DNA from: Isoetes taiwanensis
Taxonomy: Eukaryota > Streptophyta > Lycopodiopsida > Isoetales > Isoetaceae
Direction: 5' to 3'
Assembly (NCBI GenBank): GCA_021234155.1
Contig: JAJEKV010000011.1
Span: 11,759,255-11,823,254, forward strand
Length of the DNA: 64,000 bases
The notes beneath the pieces were generated by a model, which worked only from the letters and a program-made list of their open reading frames with translations, was not told the DNA's origin and did no database searches. The position numbers and the translations under genes are program-made. Below, one piece after another: positions 57,466 through 64,000 of the stretch; positions within the stretch are counted from its first letter, which is position 1, and each line of letters starts with the position of its first letter.

Positions 57466-58571
57466 TTTTTCGGGGTTCCGAAAACTTTTTAGATTTTTTT
57501 TTAGGTTGATTTCCTAGGGTTCCTAAGATTTTAGCTGCCGAAAAAAATTTCTAGTATTCCAAAAATCGGGACTATGACTTCTCCTATGATTTGGAAATTG
57601 GCATTTGGGCTATCGTCCTTTTGGAAATTTTGGTGGATTCCTTAAGCTGGGCATGTAAGCCACGAATGATAAGGTTTTGTCATTATCCTTCCAGATATTG
57701 CATTTGCTATATGACTTTGATTTCTGGCAGAGATGATGTTAATGGTTATAGTAGGTAAGGAGCCGATTTGGAGATGGCTATGTTTGCTTGGCCCCTGTTC
57801 TAAGGAAAACGCCGTAACTGTTGAAATGGCTGGAGGTAAGCAGATATGGCTTCTATTTTCTCTAAAGAATTAGCCTTCTTTTTCTGATTTTGATTTTGTT
57901 GCATGATAGGCATCCCAAGATTGTTTCATTACAGGTTTTGGGCTTCAAAACAATTTGGCAAATGTCCCATTTCAGCACCACTCAGAGTTGCTGAAACTCT
58001 TATCTTCTTTCTGTATCCAAAAATCGAGCTTATACCTTTTCCCTATGATTTTAAAACTCGCAGTTTTGTTATTTGTCCAGTTTTCGGCATGTAGGCCAAG
58101 CGTTTCTTTGTAATCCAGGTTCTGCAGTCAGATGCCACGATGTCAAAGCCATGTGGTTTAGGATAATTCTCTATGGTCAATGGTTTTTTTGGAGGGAATC
58201 ATGTTTGCTTTGGCGATATACCATGTTTCAGAGCACTTCATTCGAGGATGATTTAAACGCGAGCTAGCTTTGCTGCATATTGATTTGATAGGTACTGCTA
58301 CTGCCGGATTACATGCCCTTGCCGAATTAGATAGCCATGGCACTGGCCCTGGCAGAATTAGATGACCTGCCCTAATATGATGCTCCTGGGCCTGATTATA
58401 GTCCTTAGTAGATCATAGCTTACCTGTAATTTTGGATTAGATAATGTATGTGGTCTATTTAGCTACAAAGGGGATCCATTGTGGTAATGTTATTTGTATT
58501 TGCAATTAGTTATTCTTAAATGGATGCTCTGCTTTTAGTTTGTTTCATCTTTATGAATATTCATATTATGT
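57466..58571. other. Spacer between duplicated segments
   Basis: No gene is supported. Some exon-like scraps exist, for example an ENAVTVEMAGG frame before a GTAAGC donor near 57836, and an ATAGLHALAELDSHGTGPG frame near 58292-58350, but they cannot be joined. Confidence 0.4.
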
Positions 58572-59973
58572 GGGAATTGAGAGAAGATATGGTTCATTTG
58601 CTTACAAGGCTGCATTCTATTGAACATGAAAGGCGCCACTTTATAGGTCTTTACCCACCAGAATTCTTACTTCTTATTGTCCATATCCTTAGAATCTGAG
58701 AAAGTATACATGAAATGCAAATGACAATGACCAACATATCATGCTACAAATTTTCAGGCAGATAAAAATTTTGAAGCTTTGCTACCTTCTTAAAACTTTT
58801 GATAAGCATATAGAACTTTACAGTTTGATGCTAGTTTAGCTCCTTCCCGGGGGACTTTTCCTGTATAGGTGAAAGGTAATAGTGTTCAGAGAGGAGGTAT
58901 AAGTTCTTAATATGGAAGCATACTATATGCAGATAAACGTAAACAGAATCATGCAGATGAGGAGGTCGCAAATATAAAAATTGGCTACGAGTTTGGCAAA
59001 TATATTTTTTCGAGAAAAAGTCCAATTTTTTGCTTTGAACCCTATTAAGGGAAAGGGTAGGGATGCGCCTCATCGCACTTTCAATTGGCCGGAAGAACCT
59101 CCAGTAGTACAAGCCCTTCATCCTTCTAGCAGTGAGTATTCTTCTGAAACATCATTAATTTTTATGTTTCTGGCAGAGGCTAATTAAATAAGTTCGTTGC
59201 AACAGTTGCTGCAAGGAAAGAAGTTGAAGAGTTAGAAGCTTTCGATGCAAAACTTGAAGCTCCTGTGGACCTAAAGAAAAAGCGTGGCAGTGCTGTTTTT
59301 TTCCCCCAAAAAAAGAAATAATGTTCATGTCTATGGTACATACTTATGTACATTGCTTGAATGTAAAGGTAATGTTATAACATTATTGCAATGACATAAA
59401 CCTAACCACATTCAACAAGTGTTTAACTTTTAGATTTTCTAATGCCAGCACGAGGTCGAATGATAGTTTTGAAGGGAGCCAAAATAAATTGCAAACTTGG
59501 GATTGCTCAATATTGGTTTCGAGATGATTATGCAAAGTGCTTCCCTCATCATTGGTCCATGTTCTCCATGGCATATAATAAAGACCTTTCAAGCTACACT
59601 ACAAGAGCATATTTCTTCAGCCTTCCTTCTCAATTTTCTAGCCATTTTGGCTAGTTTAGCTGACCTACTATTGACATGTGACCAACAAAAGCAATAGGCC
59701 CTCGTTAGAAATGAAATACCATTTCGGTGCACTTAGGAGACCTGAAACAATTATTATATGCATAATACCTGGCAAGGGGGAGATGGGATGTGAGAAATAT
59801 ATCACAAATTTGGGCCTACATTTCATTAGACATGAAATTACAGTAGTGTGCAACAATATATAAAGCTTATTGCCATTTACATATTAGTGATAGAGCCATT
59901 AGCGCGCCAAATCAAACCAATGCAAAATAGTACATCTAAGTATGCACATGGCTTTCCCATTGAAAAACAATAA

Positions 59974-60109
59974 TGGCCCATCGCAGTGGTAGTCTAGTGG
60001 TTTAGATCTCTGATTTGGCCTACTCCAACCACATGTTCAAATCCCAACAGTTGGGTGGGAGACATGGGTGAGTGCAAGTCTCACCATGGGGTGTGTGTTC
60101 CCTCCCTTC

Positions 60110-60137
<28 letters not shown>
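59974..60137 (+). mobile_element. tRNA-derived SINE, copy 2
   Basis: The A box TAGTCTAGTGG and B box TGTTCAAATCC are conserved. The body is longer than in copy 1, with GGTGAGTGCAAGTCTCACC forming a small hairpin, and ends in a 29-base A tract. The last 115 bases or so (GTGTGTTCCCTCCCTTC, GGGAATAAGAATATAGC) are repeated again at 60188-60260. Confidence 0.82.
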
Positions 60138-60140
<3 letters not shown>

Positions 60141-60541
60141 AATAAGAATATAGCTTATCTTTCAATTTAGCATGTTTGCATATCACCATGCGGTGTGTGT
60201 TCCCTCCCTTCAAAGAAAAGGGGAATAAGAATATAGCTTATCTTTCAATTTAGCATGTTGCATATAACATTCATATAACATTTAGAGAAGGAAGATATAT
60301 TTTGAAGTAAAAATTCTAATATCAATCTTGCTAATTTAGGTTTTTCCGGTTTGACCAAAAACTTTTCATATTTTATTTTAAGGTAAGATTTTAAAGATTT
60401 TGGGACACCGAAAAAAATCACGATGCTCCAAAAATCGGGAAAGCCTTTTTTTTCCTCTGCGATTTCGTTAGATCTGAGTGGTGATTACTCTTTCACCGCA
60501 TGGATGATAAAATTTTGATATCCTTTCTATATTACATGCAG

Positions 60542-61009
60542 CCGAGAACGCCTTGGCTAGAAGCATGTTGGATCAAAATGCGTCGGTATGATACCCTATG
60601 CAGGATAATTCGATCTCCGAATAATTTTGGTAGCCTTGGGATCGATGGGTCTGCATGGAGGACAAGTTGCCGCGGGAGGTAAAGAAACTCCTATCTCTTT
60701 TCACCGGAATATGAATTGTGCATCTGTGGCATCTTGAGAGCTTTTTGAATATAGAACAAGGGCATCCAAGGCTCTGTTGAAGGTAAAAAAAATAACACAT
60801 TTTTTGTGTTCTTTCTTTTGGTTGCATACATGGCACAACATGGAAGTCCATGATTGCTAATGATCCTAGTAAGAGGCTTTCTTGGCCAAATTAGGCACCC
60901 GTTTGAAGGAGATAATGTTTCCATTATCTGCCAAGTTTAGGTATGAAATACGGCAATTTCAGGTTCCATTTGCGATTTCTTTGAGAGCCACGTGGACAAG
61001 CTTGCCAAG
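60542..61009 (+). other. Exon-like fragments, unrecognised
   Basis: Two small segments have good splice borders: 60542-60585 (ENALARSMLDQNAS before GTATGA) and 60963-61009 (SICDFFESHVDKLAK before GTAAAT). Between them, FLGQIRHPFEGDNVSIICQV is readable near 60877-60940. They may belong to one gene but the phases do not fit without more exons. No family is assigned. Confidence 0.3.
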
Positions 61010-61484
61010 GTAAATTTACTGTTCTTTTTCATTTTCTCAATTCCAGTGATCTACCAATCCGGGGCTTCATGGGTAGATATTTGCAACAATAAGTTGTTCG
61101 GATTTTCTAGCCTGGTTTTTGCCTCAAAATTTTTGTCTGCTCCAGAATATGACCTGCAATTTGTTGCTTGCAAAGAAATATCTTGTATTCTTCCTTTGCC
61201 GTCTAAAATAGCATCATACGTTCTTTGTTGCCTTTAGTGCTTGATCAAGATTAACTAAAACACATTGGATTATAGGGATGAAGAAAATGATATCTAGCTG
61301 ATACTTTTGCCTATGTCCTTTTGAAATAATGGAGAGCTGAGAAATGGCCATGTGCCTAAATCATAGTGGTACATACGAGGAGGAAAAGTCCACAAGAGTG
61401 ACCTGCCACAAAAGAGTTTTTTAAGGAGCGAGTTTTTTTACCATCTCTAATACATTATCAGTCGTTGACATCATCAGGGACCCT

Positions 61485-61800
61485 TCCGTATGGTTGGTAT
61501 CTTTTCTTTAATCAAACAATTTTCTATGTTTCCATTACCAAGTTCTTTGTGACAGGTTTAAAGTTTTTCGCAGGGAAGATTTAGCCAGGGCCATGTAATT
61601 TTGCAAGTGCAGTTGGTTTTCCAAGAATTATTAGAGCAGGAATCCGTATGGTTGGTATCTTTTCTTTAATCAAACAATTTTCTATGTTTCCATTACCAAG
61701 TTCTTTGTGACAGGTTTAAAGTTTTTTGCAGGGAAGATTTGGCCAGGGCCATGTAATTTTGCAAGTGCAGTTGGTTTTCCAAGAATTATTAGAGCAGGAA
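61485..61800 (+). repeat. 158-bp tandem repeat upstream of second LINE
   Basis: 61485-61642 and 61643-61800 are the same 158-bp unit with about two substitutions (TTTTTCGCAGG versus TTTTTTGCAGG; GATTTAGCC versus GATTTGGCC). They lie directly 5' of the LINE leader, so they could be 5' UTR monomers or a duplicated flank. Confidence 0.9.
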
Positions 61801-61995
61801 GTATACGTAGGTAAAGACCTTTCCGACGACAACCGGAATTGAGCCCCCCACCCATAGGGTGGAACCTCCCCAACCCCCATGCCAACCACTAAGGGCGGGC
61901 ACTCTTTGTGCTTCCTTTTCAATCTTTGAATCCCTATATACTTCCTGCGCTTTTCTAATTCACTCCGGAGTGCTCGAAAGTTGTAGACCTCACAA

Positions 61996-63352
61996 ATGAT
62001 GGAGGGGAATCTGCATGCGCTAAAGAAGCGGGCACGTAATGGCGAGGGCTCCTCCCCCTCGGAGCACATCACACGGACGGAGGCAATCCATGCCCTACAG
62101 GACAAGCTGAATGCCATACAGGACAAGCTGACAGGTGTGGAGATGCAAAGGGACACCCAACCGGCAACTATTCTCAAGAAACAATTGGCGAAAGAAAAGG
62201 AACGCATTTCGACGCTGGAAGAACGCATTAGGCCACTGGATGACCGATTTGGGCTGGCTGACTTTGAGCGCAGACAAGCACGCGACACTATTGCCCAGCT
62301 AAGAAGTGAATTGACAGCGGTGTCCCGCACCCTGAGCGATGCAACCCGACGTTTAGATCAGCTCCAACGGCAAATGTCAGAGGACGCGGTACAACTGCAA
62401 AATGAGCTCAGATAGGCAGTGGCGCAGGTTGCACAGTTGGTTGGCCCAAGCGGCCGGTTGGTAGACCAGGAGGCTACAATGTCGGGGATGCAGGGGAGGT
62501 TGGACACCCTAGAAAAGAGACAGCCGAAAAGTCACGATGCAGCGCCCAGGCTTTCGGCCCTTGAGAAGAGGATGGCCGAGTTCCAGCGGGAGATGTATGA
62601 TCTGCGCATGAATATGAAACAGACAAGTACCACCACAGCAGCAGCAGCATCACCATGCCCAATACCTGAGGCAGAGGTTGCACAGGGAATTAGACGGGTC
62701 CTTCGCGAGGAGAAGGACCGCCAGTCTCGTCGGCTGAACATTGTGGTTTGGGGCTTGCCTGAAGAACAAGGGGAAGATCTCCCAGCTAAGCTCCATGCCC
62801 TGGTGTTGGCAAGGCTCCAATTGCAGCACCTGACAGTAAGAAACCCGACCAGAGTCAGAGGGCCAAACATGAGACCCCAACTAGTTAAACTCACAGTGCT
62901 CGACCAGGCATCAAAGACGTTGATGCTGCAGCGCGCTAGTCGTTTGAAGGGGACATCGGTGTACTTAGACATGGATCTGACCCCGGCTCAATAGAAGGAG
63001 AGACAAGAGGAGTTTGCAAAGATTAGACAGGTCAGGCAAGCAAGGGGATCGGCAGGCCTGGTTAATGGCAAGATGAAGGTATTTGTGCCTCCACAGCCAA
63101 CAATGGCAGAAACGGCGACCAGGGGACCAAGCACTTCTGGACCCCCCAACTCCAGAATGGCAGATCACACACAGCAGCCAGGACCAAGTACCCGGGCACC
63201 ACCCACAGCAGCAGAGCCGGACATGAGAGCCCCGACACCTGCCAATGGCCCAACTCCTGCAGCCTCCATAGGGACTGGGATAGGGCAGTCACCACAGACA
63301 GCATACGAAGAGTGCCTTCGAATTGTATCGTGGAACTGTAGGGGATTCCCCT
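61996..63352 (+). pseudogene. LINE ORF1 with L1-ORF1p-like architecture
   Basis: One frame runs from ATG 61996 to 63352, broken by TAG codons at 62413 and 62992 and closed by a third TAG at 63352. The N-terminal third is a long heptad-rich coiled coil (LKKQLAKEKERISTLEERI and onward). Around 62710-62990 it has RRLNIVVWGLPEEQGEDL and a later KTLMLQRASRLKGTSVYLDM, matching the RRM and C-terminal domain of animal L1 ORF1p. A Pro/Thr/Ala linker follows, then CLRIVSWNCRGFP, the first endonuclease motif, in the same frame. ORF1p binds LINE RNA as a coiled-coil trimer. Confidence 0.8.
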
Positions 63353-64000
63353 AGAAGCGCGGCGAGGGCATTGCTGAAATTGCTACAGCATGGACATCAT
63401 CTTCTTGCAAGAGACATGGGAATATAGTGGTCATCTATTACCGGACATCCCAGGGTACCATCATTTCTCACTGGCCAATGAGCGCCATGGCAAGCGAGGG
63501 TATGGAGGAGTCGCGTGCTACTTAAAGATGCTATAGCATCCACAGTCTCGCTCCACAAGGTTGATAGACTCAACCGCTACCTGTGGATACGAGTGCTGCA
63601 GCCTCACCATTGCCCACTGTTTATTGTAGGATGTTATATACCCCATGAAACTTCTAAGTTCTACACCCCATGAAACTTCTAAGTTCTACAGGGTTCATCA
63701 GGCAGAGAGATTTCAATGCACATACGTCATAGTGGCAGTAGGTCACCTTTCAGGGAAATGCTGACTCCAACCCACTTTGGCTAGAAACAGAGGCATCCCA
63801 GCATGCAAGACGGTCCTAGGATATAGTCTCCGGAGCCTTTGGAAGAGAGTTGGTCCAACTATGCCAGATCTTTGACATGGTGATCTGCAATGGTATGCTC
63901 AGATGGCCGCGATCAGAGGGCTTCACTTGCAGAAGCGACGGGGGCGATGGTGGAGCCAGCGTGGTGGACTATCTCCTAGCTCCGGTGCCAGAACTTGATA
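63320..64000 (+). pseudogene. LINE ORF2 endonuclease, cut by window end
   Basis: After CLRIVSWNCRGFP the frame shifts, and MDIIFLQETWEYSGHLLPDI starts at 63390 with GKRGYGGVACYLK following. Then comes a TAG, then VDRLNRYLWIRVLQ and FIVGCYIPHE, a tandem 25-bp repeat of ACCCCATGAAACTTCTAAGT plus five bases, and DFNAHT (the usual GDFNA motif with Arg for Gly). SVVDYLLAPVPEL at the very end is the last APE motif. The reverse transcriptase would lie beyond 64000. Confidence 0.85.

Larger units (their letters stand above)
55654..60445 (+). repeat. Segmental duplication of gene 3' half plus SINE
   Basis: Bases 55654-57262 and 58572-60150 are duplicate copies, offset about 2.9 kb. Beyond the SINEs a weaker match continues (CCGAAAAAAAT and TCCAAAAATCGGGA at 57540-57570 and 60407-60440). 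Copy 2 starts in the middle of exon 3, has lost exons 1 and 2, and has indels in exon 4 (CATCGCACTTTCAATTGG in place of a longer stretch), so copy 2 is a pseudogene. Confidence 0.9.

Overview
The window looks like repeat-rich, intron-containing nuclear DNA of a land plant. It carries an ABCG half-transporter, a PLS-class PPR tail, a plant-type cathepsin B with many short introns, a mitochondrial carrier exon like the plant CoA carriers, a Ty3/gypsy chromovirus, Helitron ends, tRNA-derived SINEs and LINEs. Mostly AT-rich spacers and an animal-L1-like LINE ORF1 would fit a fern or another seed-free plant with a large genome, but nothing seen fixes the species. Functional claims rest on motif reading only; no database search was run.

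Layout. 1-9.3 kb: mostly gene-free spacer with exon-like scraps, a GC-hairpin repeat (4.5 kb) and two Helitron 3' ends (5.15 kb plus strand, 9.3 kb minus strand). 10-13.3 kb: a LINE reverse-transcriptase tail, an unrecognised frameshifted coding fragment and a broken EGF-like exon. 13.3-14 kb: a 0.65-kb inverted repeat built on the GC-hairpin family. 18.4-20.2 kb: a third hairpin repeat beside a 1.47-kb element with long terminal inverted repeats. 21.4-27.5 kb: a nearly complete but decayed LINE whose ends can be read from a related unoccupied sequence at 28 kb. 29.5-32.1 kb: a PPR tail joined to an ABCG pseudogene that has lost its Walker A region. 32.7-36.3 kb: a 3.6-kb palindrome. 37-39.7 kb: first exon of a CoA-carrier-like gene followed by a tandem duplication of about 1.3 kb. 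40.25 kb: a PAP-phosphatase-like exon. 42.4-45.1 kb: a ten-exon cathepsin B gene with one defect at its active-site splice junction. 45.8-52.9 kb: a short unknown ORF family, then a minus-strand chromovirus with one full and one truncated LTR. 55.2-60.4 kb: a five-exon unrecognised gene and a degenerate copy of its 3' half, each with a SINE. 61.5-64 kb: the 5' half of a second LINE that runs off the window.

The only candidates for working host genes are the unrecognised gene at 55.2-56.4 kb and perhaps the cathepsin B. The rest is mobile DNA or broken gene pieces. Several dispersed families (the GC-hairpin repeat, the promoter-like repeat with CCCCCTGTTAT, and the Arg-rich/Pro-Ala ORF module) do not match anything I can name and are the best candidates for undescribed elements.
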